Origin: Pegoplata infirma
Taxonomy: Eukaryota; Arthropoda; Insecta; Diptera; Anthomyiidae
Length of the DNA stretch: 64,000 bases
Reading direction: 5' to 3'
NCBI GenBank assembly: GCA_963921195.1
Contig: OY992540.1
Span: 21,898,262 to 21,962,261 of the forward strand
Part shown: positions 35,206 through 46,395 of the stretch, one piece after another
Layout of the letters: every line of letters begins with the position of its first letter
How positions within the stretch are numbered: position 1 is the stretch's first letter
Position numbers and translations under genes: made by a program
Notes under the pieces: generated by a model
Database searches by the model: none
What the model was told of the DNA's origin: nothing
Seen by the model: only the letters and a program-made list of their open reading frames with translations

Positions 35206-35724
35206 CTATAAGGAACATAGGGCCTCAATAATTGATCTCCATCGATTCCTATCCTGTGCAGCACTTTTGGCTTCATTCCACGTTATACCAGCGGTTTGTA
35301 GTTCGGCTTGAACTTGGCGCCTCCATGTATTTTTAGGGCGACCCCTTCTTCTTGCTCCCTGTAGGTTATAGTCAAGGGATTTCTTATTGATGTCATCGAC
35401 TGGCTTACGCAGGGTATGACCCAACCATCTGTATTTACGAATTTTGATCTCATGATCAATTGGGGGTTGTTGCGTTTTAAACCATAGCTCTGAATTTGTT
35501 ATAGTTTGGGGCCAGAATATTTTTAGTATGCGGCAAAGGCATTTATTTACGAAGACCTGAAGTTTTTGTATATCAAGGCTCGTAAAATTCCAGGTCTCCG
35601 AGCCATAGAGCAGTATGGACTTCACATTGCTATTAAACACTTTAATTTTTGTGGATACTGCGATGTTAGCTGACCTCTTGTCCATACTACCGAAATCTTC
35701 TTCAAACGAGATTTTAAATAAGAT
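35206..35724 (-). pseudogene. RTE-like non-LTR retrotransposon, 3' RT fragment
   Basis: The open minus-strand stretch (159 codons from the ATG at 35685, open a little upstream) encodes the C-terminal tail of a non-LTR reverse transcriptase: LLYGSETW, then NKCLCRILKIFWPQTITN, KYRWLGHTLRKP, GARRRGRPKNTWRR and NRWRSIIEALCSL. This order is typical of RTE-type elements. The catalytic RT and endonuclease parts are missing and stops appear upstream, so it is a 5'-truncated dead copy, as is common for these elements. No poly-A or microsatellite tail is obvious. Confidence 0.85.
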
Positions 35725-35792
35725 GTTAATGGGTTATTAATTTCGAATTTTTTGAGGAATTTGTTTTCCTAGTTATAAGAAAATCTTTCTCA

Positions 35793-36213
35793 AAAATTTA
35801 AATCCAAATAAACCTGTTCAATTTCATTTAAATAAATTAACCAAGTACTGCCAGTATTAGCCGAAACAACAAATTTACTATTTGTTAAGACATTTAAAAA
35901 AAATATTTACCAAAAATTTAGGTAAAATAACAAATTTAATTACGCGCCCTGCTAAAAGCGTGAAAGTCGAAGGAATCTAAGTAACATAGAAGAAAAAACC
36001 TTACAGAAGACCTAAATAAATTCCCTTAATTCCTAGAATAGCTCTAAATATATTAAATAATCATATGAACGGCTAGAAGAATAAACCAATACAAGATGTG
36101 TGTAATATGTAAATTTCACTATTCTTATTCTTCATTTCGGTTTTAGAATCCTTTCCTTTTCACATTTATTTGTAATATTTGCGGTAGCAAGCAAATGATT
36201 CTAAGAAGCTAAA
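35793..36213. repeat. 420-bp direct repeat, right copy
   Basis: Same orientation as 34323-34742, from AAAATTTAAATCCAAATAAA to AAGAAGCTAAA; small indels in A- and TTC-runs are the main differences. It implies a recent duplication or a composite insertion. Confidence 0.85.
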
Positions 36214-36528
36214 TTAACAATAGACGAAAGAGAGTAAACACCAAAATGCAGGCACAATTAAAATTAACTAAAACCCAAAAGTTTTGTTTGATTAAACATT
36301 TTGTTTGACCGCTGGCACAAAATGAACAGAAGATTTGAGGGACAGGACAGACGAAGAGCTAATATAAACAAGTTGTAAACCCTTTTTCTTAAGTAAAATG
36401 AAATTTACACTGAGAGAAGTATAAGTGAAACACTAGTAAAATTTGATTATTTCCTTGGTGATCAGCTCAAATTTTATTTCAATTTAGTTGATACACTTTT
36501 GAGGACCCGATTGAGTGAAGACCTCATT
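36214..36528. other. non-coding DNA
   Basis: Nothing recognised; no ORF or repeat structure. Confidence 0.3.
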
Positions 36529-37350
36529 GTGTGTATGAAAAATGTCTCAGAATCTGATACTTTTCCTATATGATTAATAACCCAGAACCTGAGACTTTTT
36601 CTACATGAAAAATGTGTAAGAATCTGATACTTTTTCTCCACGAAAAGGTGTAAGATCTGATACTTTTTTTATACGAAAAACGTCTTAAAACCTAAAACTT
36701 TTTCTATAAGAAAAATGTTTCAAAATCTGTGATTTTCTCTATACGAAAAATGTATCAGAATCTGAAACTTTTTCTATATGAAAAATGAATCTGAGACTTT
36801 TTTATACGGAAATATACCAAAATCATAGAATTTTTCTACACTAAAAATGTCTCAGAATGTGATACTTTTCTATACGAAAGAATCTGAGACTATTTCTATA
36901 CAAAAAATGTTTCAGAGTCTGTTAACTTTTCTTTACGAAAAATGTCTCAGAATCAGAGACTTTTTCTATACGAATAATATCTCAGATTCTGAGAATTTCC
37001 TATAAGAAAAATTTCTCAGAATCTGAAAATTTTCTATACAAAAAATGTCACAGAATCTGATCATTTCCTATGTGACTTTTTTTATACGATAAATGTCTCA
37101 AAAACTGATGGTTTTTCGATACAAAAAATATCTCAGAATCTGAAACTTTTTCTATACGAAATACGTCTTCGAATCTGAGACTTTTTCTATACAAAAAACT
37201 TCTCCGAATTTGAGTTCGAAAAATGTCTCAGAATTTGAGACTTTTTCTATACGAATGACATCTCAGATTCTGAAAATTTCCTATACGAAAAATTTCTCAG
37301 TATCTGAAAATTGTCTATAACAAAAATGTTTCAGTATCTGAGACTATACC
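36529..37350. repeat. 35-bp minisatellite, block 1
   Basis: About 22 imperfect units of 35 bp, each with GAAAAATGTCTCAGAATCTG and ACTTTTTCTATAC. The unit contains the palindrome TCTCAGAATCTGAGA-type sequence. Related blocks lie at 50470-51280 and 56640-57545. Confidence 0.85.
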
Positions 37351-37759
37351 AAAAAAGTTTTCATCAAAAACAAATTAAAAGATCGGTATATAAAATGTTT
37401 TCTGCTTTTGAAAAGAAGTATTAAACAAATATATGATCATAAAATATTGTTCGAATAAGCGAATTTATTGGCCTCTCGGGGCCCAACGGTAACCTTGTAA
37501 AAATTTGGCTTCGTTAAAAATTTTTGAGTTCTGGAGTCCATAAAAATACGATATAGTCCTAATTAAATTTAAGTCGTCACCTGTTTTTGCTCCAGACGAT
37601 ACATAAAAGTCGATAAATAAAATTTAAGTCAAATTTAAGCAGAATGTAATTTTCGAATTTGAAATTTCAAGAAATGTCTTCGAATTTGAATGAAATCGGT
37701 GAGTTTTAAGCGAAATCTTATTATTCAGTCTTTGATATTATCAGCATATTTTTTACAAA
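37351..37759. other. non-coding DNA
   Basis: No gene or named repeat is seen. Confidence 0.3.
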
Positions 37760-37761
37760 TA

Positions 37762-38572
37762 CACTCAAAAAATAATGTCATTAACTGTTTGTAGTTTATT
37801 TAAAAAGTTTTCCGTTTAGTCGTTTTTAAAAGAAAAAACATTTGTTTGATGTTCAGTTTTTATTAATGACTACTTCAGTCCTTTGTTTCAAAAATAACAC
37901 ACTAAAATATAAAGACTTTCATTAACATTTAATTTTTAAAGTCATTTATTTTTGTTCTGTAAGTAAAAACTACTGATTATTCTTTTGATTTTTAATGATT
38001 TGTGTAAGTAATTTTTTTAATTGTTGGTATATTTTAATGAAATATCATTAATTTTTACCTACACAAGTCAGTTATTTTTTTGTAGAAAAAAAAAAATCAA
38101 AAAACTATTTATAGAAATATAAAAACATGTTTGTATCAAGTGACTTTGGCACGATGGGTAGAGTGTCTCGCCAGAATGTAGTTGATTGCGGGATCGATTC
38201 CCCAAAATTTTATTAAAAATTTTTAAAAAAATATTTCAATAAAAAATTGTAAAAAATTACCAACGAAATCATTAATTTTTATTGTTTTCGTAAGTTATTT
38301 TTTGGAAATTTGTTGGTAAAAATAACAGAACTATAAATAATTTTTAATGTTTTCGTAGGTTATTTTTTCGAATTTGTTGGTAAAAAAGAGTGAAAAAAAC
38401 TTAATTTTTTAATGTTTAATGTTATTTATTTTAGAAAATTTTGTCAACAGTAAAAAATAATTGTTGATGTTTGTTAAAACAAATGAATAATTACTGGGAT
38501 GGTTTTCAATTGTTTATTCACTGGTTTTAAGTGTGTTTTTCATTTGTTTTTGCCTACAAAATATTTTGAGTG
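37762..38572. mobile_element. CACTCAAAA-ended MITE with tRNA-like core
   Basis: CACTCAAAAAATAATG (left) and the inverted CAAAATATTTTGAGTG-type end (right) are flanked by TA on both sides (37760-37761, 38573-38574). The arms carry many TTTAATGATTT/AATTATTAAT words. A tRNA-like block lies near the middle at 38146-38206. Confidence 0.75.
38146..38206 (+). other. tRNA-like module inside a MITE
   Basis: TTTGGCACGATGGGTAGAGT resembles an A box and GGATCGATTCCCC a B box, about 35 bases apart. The outer arms are degenerate, so it is not a working tRNA. Confidence 0.55.
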
Positions 38573-38807
38573 TACCATCTAATAATGGTGTAGAAAATTT
38601 CTCAGATTTTGATGGGATTTGTCTAAAACAAATATTAGATTCTGTGAGATATTTCTGACTAGAAATATTCTGGAAAATGTGAAGGGCGTTTGTCATATAT
38701 TTTTCGTAAAAAATTTCGGATTTTTTACAAAAAAATCTTACATTCTAAGACATTCCTAAAGATTTTTCGAATTGAATATATTCCGATTCTTGAACATTTT
38801 TTCTATA

Positions 38808-39042
38808 CACTCAAAGAAGAAGAGAGGAGATTTTGACAACCATAATTTATTAGCGTCATATTATGATTGAACATTTTATAATAATATGTTTATAGCAATC
38901 ACAAAATGTTTGTGGCAATCATATTATAACATGATTGCTGCAAAAATGTTATGGTTGCTACAAACAAGTTATGATAAAATTTTCAATCATAATATGACGC
39001 TCTTAAATTATGGTTACCACAATCATATCTCTTCTCTACGTG
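38808..39042. mobile_element. palindromic MITE with CATAATATGACG arms
   Basis: CACTCAAAGAAGAAGAGAGG (left) loosely pairs with the right end CTCTTCTCTACGTG, flanked by TA (38806-38807, 39043-39044). Inside, GCGTCATATTATGATTG and its inverse form a long stem. A second copy lies at about 56005-56225. Confidence 0.75.
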
Positions 39043-39164
39043 TATGCATTTTTCTACGTGCATCTAATACTATTCATGTTCGGATATACGTTGTACAATA
39101 TTTAACCAGGAATCTGGTGAGTTTTAAAGAGTCTACTGCACCATTTACAGACATTATTCGAAAA

Positions 39165-39470
39165 ATATCAATTGTAATTCGAAGATTCTACTTGTAAGAC
39201 GAACATTCCTTTTGTAATTCGAAGATTCCATTTTAACTATTTTACTTGTAATTCGAAAATTCTTTTTGTAATTCGAAGATTACAATTGTAATTCGAAAAT
39301 GATCAATTGTAATTCGAAAATCATCATTTGTAATTTAAAAAAGATCAATTGTAATTCGAAAATTATAAATTGTAATCTGATAAAGATCTATTGTAATTCC
39401 AATTCGAAAAAAATCAATTGTAAAACGAAAACGATCAATTGTTATTCGAAAAAGATAAATTTTAATTAAA
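39165..39470. repeat. ~20-bp minisatellite (TTGTAATTCGAAAA)
   Basis: About 14 imperfect units of ATCAATTGTAATTCGAAAA type of 19-22 bp. Non-coding. Confidence 0.75.
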
Positions 39471-40165
39471 ACAAGTAAGAAAGTTATAGTCGGTCAAGAT
39501 CGACCATATGATACCCTACACCAGTGTTTTCCGGAAAATGGGTGCCAAGTTCAAACATGGGCCGATTGGATCTGTCTTTTGTTAGATCTTTATTTAGTGA
39601 AGAAAACATACACAGATCAAATTTCAGTGAAATTGGTTTATTTTTTTGTCATAGACCGATTTAACTGAATATCGGTCGAAATTTTTATATAGGGGACTAA
39701 GTCCAAAAATGGTCCAATTATATTCCGGTTTGATTAGGTTACTAAAGTACACGTTTAACACCTTAAAATAAAATGTTTATCAAATATTTCCATTTTTATG
39801 AATTTTGAGGGAATTATGTGAATATCGGGAGGGTGGTTTGTATGGGGACTACCAGAAGCATTGACCCGATTCATTTGAAATTTGGAATGATGATTACCTG
39901 CTAAATTTCAAGGCGATATCTATTATAATACGGTTATAAGAGTCATTTTAACCGAATCCAAAGGGGTCGTTTGTATGGGGGATAGATCTTAACATGGACC
40001 GATTCAATTTCAATAGGCTTCGTCCTTGGGCCAAAAGATGTTTAAGTTTCAAATTTCAAGTCAATTGATTGAAAATTGCGACCTGTATCGTACTTAAACC
40101 GATAGATGGACAGACGGACGGACGGACAGACATCGCTAAATCGACTCAAGAAGTAATTCTGACTA
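39471..40165 (+). mobile_element. TATACCCTACACC-type element
   Basis: It begins AACAAGTAAGAAAGTTATAG and TCGGTCAAGATCGACC, contains CCTACACCAGTGTTTTCCGG, and ends with a GACGGACGGACGGACAGACA tract and AAGTAATTCTGA. A close relative of 21682-22340. Confidence 0.7.
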
Positions 40166-40868
40166 TTTTCAAATTACTTTTGTAAATGGTGTAGAAAATG
40201 CACATGTCTTCAGAAAAAAAAAAACATCGAAAAAAGTGCCCATTGTTGCTTCTGTTGATTTTTCGCGTTCTAATAAAAACACCATAAATAAAAGGAGTAA
40301 GTACACCAAAAATAATTTTTCGACAACAAAAAGAAAGAGTTGTACTACACGTAATATATGTTGTATCAACAATTAAATTCCAGGAACTTTATGCATGTTT
40401 AGGATCGAAAAAAAGGGGAAATACTGTCATATACAGTTGTTGTTCTTGTGCAGAATTGTCGAACATTAGACAAATTCCTTCTAATGTCTGATTTCTTAAA
40501 TTTGTTCAATTTATTTGTTTACATGTTAAATATTTTCTTACTTTTTTTCCTTTTAGAGGCAAATTTTTGTAGTAAATTTTTCAACGGCTTCACATGGGGG
40601 TGATTGTTTGCGAGTCTGTTTGTTATGCCTTTCTTCGCTTTATGATTCTGTTACTTTTTGATCGTTGGTGGTGGCTCAATTGATCGTGGTAAGAAGTAGC
40701 AGTATGCTAATGATGCCCTACTACCATATAATTGTAGTTTTAGTGTTATTCTTCTTTTTTTTTTGGCGGCATGTGTAATTTTTTCGGTTTTCTTTTGCGG
40801 CAATTTGGTAGCCTTATTTTTTGATCAGGTAAACCATTAATAATTGGTGCGAAATTTAGAGATACAAT
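40166..40868. other. non-repetitive DNA, no gene seen
   Basis: AT-rich with a somewhat higher complexity stretch at 40560-40860 (GGCTTCACATGGGGGTGATT). No ORF of note on either strand. Confidence 0.35.
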
Positions 40869-41063
40869 CACAGAAAAAAAAAAGTTGTCAATTCAATTAA
40901 TTTCATTGTTAATACAATTAAACATTTAATTGAAACTGAGCCTACATTGGATATTGTCAATACAACAATGACTTTTGTAACTTTTTTAAAAAAATAAATC
41001 TAAAAATAGAATAATCTAAAAATAGAAATAAATAAACTAAAAATAAATATATAAAAAAAAATC

Positions 41064-41138
41064 ATTCACCGACAACTAGCATCGAACCCGCAACGTTAAT
41101 GCTACGCGTCTAGTACACTACCACCGTGCTATCCTCAT
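41064..41138 (-). other. tRNA-like module 1 of 3
   Basis: Minus strand: GGATAGCACGGTGGTAGTGT (A-box-like) and GCGGGTTCGATGC (B box). Arms are imperfect. Confidence 0.6.
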
Positions 41139-41243
41139 ATATATTTATGCTTGACTAAACAGCATATTTAAAAAAACACTTAAAAAAAGAATAAGAAAAA
41201 AATCTAAAATAAGAAAAAAAAATATATATCTAAAAAAAAAAAT

Positions 41244-41316
41244 TATCCACCGGCACCTGGCATCGAACCCGGAACTTTCGTGCTACAAGTCTAGCACACT
41301 ACCACCGTGCTATTTC
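41244..41316 (-). other. tRNA-like module 2 of 3
   Basis: Minus strand: AAATAGCACGGTGGTAGTGT and CCGGGTTCGATGC. Closely related to module 1, about 180 bases away. Confidence 0.6.
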
Positions 41317-41518
41317 TCATATATATTTATAGTTGCCTAAATGTGTACATAAAGAGTCTGTAAAATCAGCGAGTACTCTTTGCTGTTTTTACAATAATAA
41401 AAAATGTGGCAATATATTTAACAATAAATAATAATGTGGCTTCACTCACACATGTTTAAAAAATTTAAAATAGAATAACAAAAAAATAATGACAAATTAA
41501 AAAAAAAAAAAAAACAAG

Positions 41519-41590
41519 TGTTCCACTAACTGGCAGCGAACCCGCAACCTTCATGATTCGAATCTGGCACACTACCACCGTGCTATCGTC
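41519..41590 (-). other. tRNA-like module 3 of 3
   Basis: Minus strand: CGATAGCACGGTGGTAGTGT and GCGGGTTCGCTGC (one change in the B box). Related to modules 1 and 2. Confidence 0.55.
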
Positions 41591-42069
41591 ACATATATGT
41601 TTGCTTGATTAAATGAGTTTATAAAGTGTCTGTGTTATTAATAAAGTAAAAATGAATTTTGTCACATTAACAATATACATTGTTAATACAATTAAAAACG
41701 TTGTTGAACTAGTATTTAGTTGTTAACAATTTGTTTGGTTACTTTTGATTTTGCGATATTTTTTTCTGTGAATGACTTAAAGAGTTGCGTTTAATTTTGC
41801 TGCATTTTAAAGTCGGCGCATTTGAACATACGTTTTTTAATATTCGGTAAAATTGTTTGATCTATTGTAGTGGTTAATTGTTGGTGATTTGGCATGTCAG
41901 AAGCGCTTTGGTATTTACCGAAAATTAGTAAAAAGTTTTTACTAAAAACTCACAAAATTAGTAAATACACTCTTTTTTAGCATCAAAAGTAGCAGTATCT
42001 GGTTTTTATTCGGAAATGTTTAAAATTCGGAACATTTTACAAATTGACCCATTTTTTTTTATATTATTG

Positions 42070-42925
42070 TCCTTATTAATATACCATTCGGCAACGAATT
42101 CTGTTGACACATGTCCACCAGCAGCCGAATTAACGCATTTTGTAGTTTAAGGTTATGTGGAATACCAAATACCAAAGTTTTCCAAGTGTCCTTACATTTT
42201 CGTTCTTAACTTCTGAACTGTTGAACTGATTTCGTTCAAATGCAATACCAAACTTTTTGGGATAACAACAAAGTAAATATGTTAAGTTTCAGTCACATCT
42301 GATTAATATTTTGGTCGTGACCGCCTTTTCAACAGACAGACGGACAAACAGACGAACATCGCTGGAATATCTTAAAATCAATCACTGACACGAATTTTTC
42401 GTGATTCACGTGACTCACGCGTGATCGTGAGTGAAATTTATTTTTACTCACGTGATCGTGAGTGCGCGTGATTATAAAAAATAGTTTCGTGCGTGAGCGT
42501 GCGTGAGTAATTTTTGTTTCGTGAGTTTGCGTGATTTTTTTGTGCTGTTTGAAACAGAGAACGAGTAAAAAAATCGCCATTATATTGAATTTAGAGGGAA
42601 ATTAATCCAAAATTGTGATTTTTATTATTTTTTTAAGAAAATTCAATACTTTTTGTTCAAGAAATCGAAAGAAGTGAAATAAAAATTTGCTAATTTTAAT
42701 TTCGTGAGTCTTCGTGAGCGTGATTTTTTCGTGAGCGTGAGAAAAAATTTAGTTACTCACGTGAGCGTGCGTGAACGTGATCAGTAAAAAGAATTTTGTG
42801 CGTGATCGTGCGTGAGTAATATTTTTATTTCGTGAGCGTGCGTGAGTCAAAATTCACTCACGCGCCCATCTCTAATTTGGTCCCACACCGATATTTCGAT
42901 GAGTTACAAACGGATTGTAAGTATA
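42070..42925 (-). mobile_element. mini-me-like element interrupted by CGTGAG-rich DNA
   Basis: Left part 42070-42380 has the ACAGACAGACGGACAAACAG tract; right part 42885-42925 has CGATATTTCGATGAGTTACA. The piece between (about 42388-42880) is foreign. Similar internal sequence is seen at 6660-6900 and 15920-16165. Confidence 0.6.
42388..42880. repeat. dense CGTGAG/CTCACG repeat cluster
   Basis: Over 30 copies of CGTGAG, GCGTGAGT or their inverse, with several CACGTGA palindromes, arranged around a 160-bp AT-rich center so that the two halves are inverted. Probably a MITE whose ends end in CCCATCTCTA; inserted in a mini-me-like element. Confidence 0.65.
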
Positions 42926-43637
42926 GGGTCAAGGAGTATCAATACTAAAGAGATCTGAACTCGCTCTTCTTCTGTTAAAGCCGCTCTTAAATTCCCTTTG
43001 CTAAGTCCGCCATCGAACTGGACGTTTGATCAAACCAAAAAAATCCCTTAAGTTTGATATAAACAAAAAAAAAGTGTTGCAGTTTGGCGATTTTCAGACT
43101 AAAGCTAGCGTTTTTTCTTGCATCTAGCTGTAAAAAAAGTTTTTTTTGTGGATTATCGGGAAATCCGATGACTTTTTATTTGCTGACAATTTGTTTTAAA
43201 CACTTTTAAAGGTATTTCCTAAATAATATTAACATAAAAATTATAAATTGATACATTTTTTTTAAATTTATTAAGCGCTTTTTCGATATAAAAAGTTAGC
43301 TTTATTTGTCAAACCAACAATGTTAATTTAACATTATCGTATTTTCCTCGTCTAACAGTTTTCGTACCTTCTGTTAAAAAGTTTCAAAATATTAAGAGCG
43401 GGAGACAAAGAGCTTGATAGGGTATAAAAATATTGCTTAAAGGATCAAAGTCTAGAAAATGATTTTGCAAATTGGGTAAATGGAGTGCACTCAAAGAAAA
43501 ATGCTTTATCATATTGATAAAACGGTTATATAACTTCATGTTATCAATTTTGATGACAAATTTCAACATATTGACAAAGTGTTTCTTGAATATGATGAAA
43601 CATGTTATCACTTGGGCTCCCAGTTTTAGTGTTTGAA
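42926..43637. other. non-coding DNA
   Basis: No gene supported. A small inverted-repeat patch with CACTCAAAGAAAAATGCTTT and TTTATCATATTGATAAAA lies at 43488-43610. Confidence 0.35.
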
Positions 43638-43650
43638 AGAGTGAACTAAA

Positions 43651-43820
43651 GGGGCCCCCGTAGGCTAGTTGGTAGCGTGCTAGCCTTTCAACTTGGGGGT
43701 TCGTGGGTTCGATTCCCACCAGAACCCTTGGTATTTTTCGCTACAACGGGACGACGGTCATTGTTACCAGTTCTCGGTTAGGTTGAATTTATTAAAAAAA
43801 TGAGTTGTAAATAAATAGAG
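43651..43820 (+). mobile_element. tRNA-derived SINE, copy 2
   Basis: It matches 4165-4340 along its length: GGGGCCCCCGTAGGCTAGTT, the B box GGTTCGATTCC, CGCTACAACGGGACGACGG-type body and AAATAAATAG tail. A 13-bp target duplication AGAGTGAACTAAA (43638-43650, 43821-43833) is perfect. The short minus-strand ORF overlapping it is chance. Confidence 0.88.
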
Positions 43821-43833
43821 AGAGTGAACTAAA

Positions 43834-45170
43834 ATCTGTGAAAATTAACTAAATTTTGAGAAAAAGAGGGAATGATTTGGCTCCAAAGATTTTTTTTCTT
43901 GGTTTTAGTTTATAATTTTCCCAAAAATAAGGAAAACAAAGTTATTTAATTTTAAGCCAATTTTAACTAGAAAATGGAAAAAATTATATTACACTTTAGT
44001 TCATTCACATTTTAGAACTATATTGGGTCTAGACCCTGGACCCATGGGTTCGGACTCCATGGGTCCAGCCCTTGTTAACTCGAGACCCAGTTGGGTACAT
44101 TAAGGGTCCCCATAGATTTTGACCCAAAACTTGTGTCCGTTTCGCTCTACCTTGCTTAGTTTTTGAGATATGGTAATAAGTGGTCTGATAGGGTCTTGAG
44201 AATCTTAAAAACTGGATAACTCAAAAACTATTGATCGAAGGGCTTTCGGGAATTTTGCGGAAGTGTTCTACGAGTCAAGAGCTACAAAAATGCCGTTAGT
44301 CATTTGTCGTGTTGGCAGTATTTACCTAGATATGTGCATATATAAAATCTCGGGAATTTCAAATTTTAGATCTAAAATTAGGGTCTTGAGACCCCGACAG
44401 ATATGCAGAGCTAGGCTATTCCATATTTTTCTTTCGCTCTATCTCGCTTAGTTTTCGAGATATCGCCATTTTGAATTTTTAACTAAATTCTAAGAAGTTA
44501 TTTACTGAATTGTCAGAAGTTATTAACTAAATTTTAAGAAGTACACTTCCTCAATTTAAAGAAGAGAAATACGATAATGTTTTTTTTAGTAAATTTTAAC
44601 TAAACTTGAACTAAATTGATTCAGATTTTTAGATTTTTGGAAAATTTTATTGGCAGTAAGAATTTTTTTCCTAATATTAAAAAATTCCATTTAAAGAAAA
44701 CTATGAACTAATTACAAGTAAATGAACTAAACTTTCTTCCTCATAGTTAGGAAAATTTCTCATTTTTTAGTTAAATTTTAATAAATTTTAGGAAAATTCA
44801 TGATTAATTTTCAAAGACATTTGTTCCTTAATTTTAGTTATGTCTTTTTTTTTAGTGTGGCATTTTGTTGTATCAAGTTTGAACAGGTTAATAATATCGT
44901 AAAATCTTTTGATTTCATATTTAAGTATTTACGATCAAATATTATACAAAAATATTTTTTTAATTATTTGAATAAAAAAACTAAATTTTTTTTTTGTTTT
45001 TTGTTTTTAAAGCCCTTTTTTGCAAAAATCCCAATTTTGAGGCTCAAAGTGGGGACAGAAGATAAACTCCGATCGGAGTGATATTTTGCATGTGAGTTAC
45101 CCATAGGGGACCGACACTTTTGGCGGGTATTAGAATTTGATCATAGAGAAAAGCCCAAAAACGAGCCACC
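43834..45170. repeat. repeat-derived DNA including a copy of 12180-12540
   Basis: Bases 44040-44460 are the inverted counterpart of 12180-12540. The surrounding parts repeat AACTAAATTTT words and may be arms of an inverted-repeat element ending in TTTTTTTAGTGTGG (44856). No gene. Confidence 0.45.
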
Positions 45171-45950
45171 CTAGTGTACACTCAAACATGTCTGCGAAGT
45201 TTGTACTCGTGCCCAAAGATGTTCTTTGCAAAGCAAAATTTTTCTAGAAAAAATAACTCTATATTAATTTGTCATTCCATCGAAAATGCATTGAAATATC
45301 GGTCAAGGACCCCATTATGTTTATATATTATTGATCCGTAAAGCTTTCTAAGATATTCTAGTGATATCCATCTAACTGTTTGTCTATGTTTGTCGATAAC
45401 AAAAAGTTTTTGATGAAAAAAAGGTTTTTGATGAAAAATATTATTGATAAAAAAATATTTAATGAAAAAAAAATTTATGAAAAAAAATGTTGATGAAAAA
45501 AAAATATTGATGAAAAAAAATAATATTGATGAAAAAAAAATATATTTATGAAAAAAAAATATTGATAAAAAAAAAAATTATTGATGAAAAAAAAAAATAT
45601 TGATGAAGAAAAAAATATTGATGAAATAAAAAATATTGATGAAAAAAATATTGATGAAAAAAAATATTGATAAAAAAAATATTGATGAACAAAAAAAAAA
45701 ATGTTGATGAAAAATAATTATGTTACGTTTTATTCACCAGCTGGTGAATATTTTTGTTATTCACCACGAGGTGAATTATTATCCAAGTTACAAACCTAAG
45801 TTAGTAAATATTTTTTTTTTGGTTTTAAGAAAATGAAAACAGTAATTCTAATTTTCTTTCTTGTTAGTCGTTAGCTTATATAGTCAAACTAAGGTGGCGT
45901 CCTGCAACTTTTTTAAAATTAGACACCAGCCTAAAAACATTATCATGTTA
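45171..45950 (+). mobile_element. element with internal T/A minisatellite, copy 1
   Basis: In order: ATGTCTGCGAAGTTTGTACT, TCATTCCATCGAAAATGC, a (GTYT) remnant at 45378-45396, a (GATGAAAAAAATATT)n array (45405-45715), then TTCACCACGAGGTGAAT and ATTAGACACCAGCCTAAAAA. The same blocks occur inverted at 51280-54520, so it is one repeat unit. Confidence 0.65.
45405..45715. repeat. GATGAAAAAAATATT minisatellite
   Basis: About 18 imperfect units of 15-19 bp. The inverse (CATCAATATTTTTTT) occurs at 52256-52590, 53763-54240 and, more diverged, 55495-55765. The open frames through these arrays (Phe/Ile-rich) are not genes. Confidence 0.85.
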
Positions 45951-46395
45951 AAAAATAACTTGTAAAATTACAAGAAAAGTTTGTAACTTTTGTTTTTGCT
46001 ACCTTCTATTTGACAACAATTACTTGTAACTTTACAAGCTTTTGACCAATAACTTTTTTATTTTACAAGCTTTTTACCAATAAAATTGTAAACTTACAAA
46101 TTTTTTAACGAGATAACACTTTCTTGTAATTTTATTTTTATTTTTTTTATCTAGATTTTTACCAATAAAATTCTAAATTTCCAACATTTTTAGCGCAATA
46201 AGTAAAACTTACTAGGAAATCTAGTGAATTTACTAGAGTTTTTTTGTAAAGAAATGTTGAAAATTTGTAAAATTCCAAAAAAAATATAAAATTTTGATCG
46301 AAAATTTTTTGTTAAAAACAAGGAATTTTACATTGGTAAAATGGGATTACAAGACTTTTTCTAGTAATTTGACAAGGTTTTTTTTTTGAGTGTAC
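45951..46395 (+). repeat. TTGTAAATTTACAA-rich element copy
   Basis: It shares AATTTGACAAGG and the terminal TTTTTTTTGAGTG with the element at 24580 (inverted there). Its left end is missing. Confidence 0.6.

Larger units (their letters stand above)
40869..41770. mobile_element. CACAGAAAA-ended element carrying three tRNA-like modules
   Basis: CACAGAAAAAAAAAAG (left) and TTTTTTTCTGTG (right) bound 902 bp. Subterminal parts share inverted TTAATACAATTAA and AACAAT words. AAT at both flanks may be the target duplication. Three related tRNA-like blocks occur inside in the same orientation. Confidence 0.7.

Noticed and set aside
34323..36213. LTR retrotransposon
   Set aside because: The 420-bp direct repeats lack TG/CA ends, no primer-binding site or polypurine tract was seen, and the interior encodes a non-LTR type RT tail.
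36529..37350. CRISPR-like array
   Set aside because: Units are contiguous and imperfect with no unique spacers, and the DNA is eukaryotic; this is a minisatellite.
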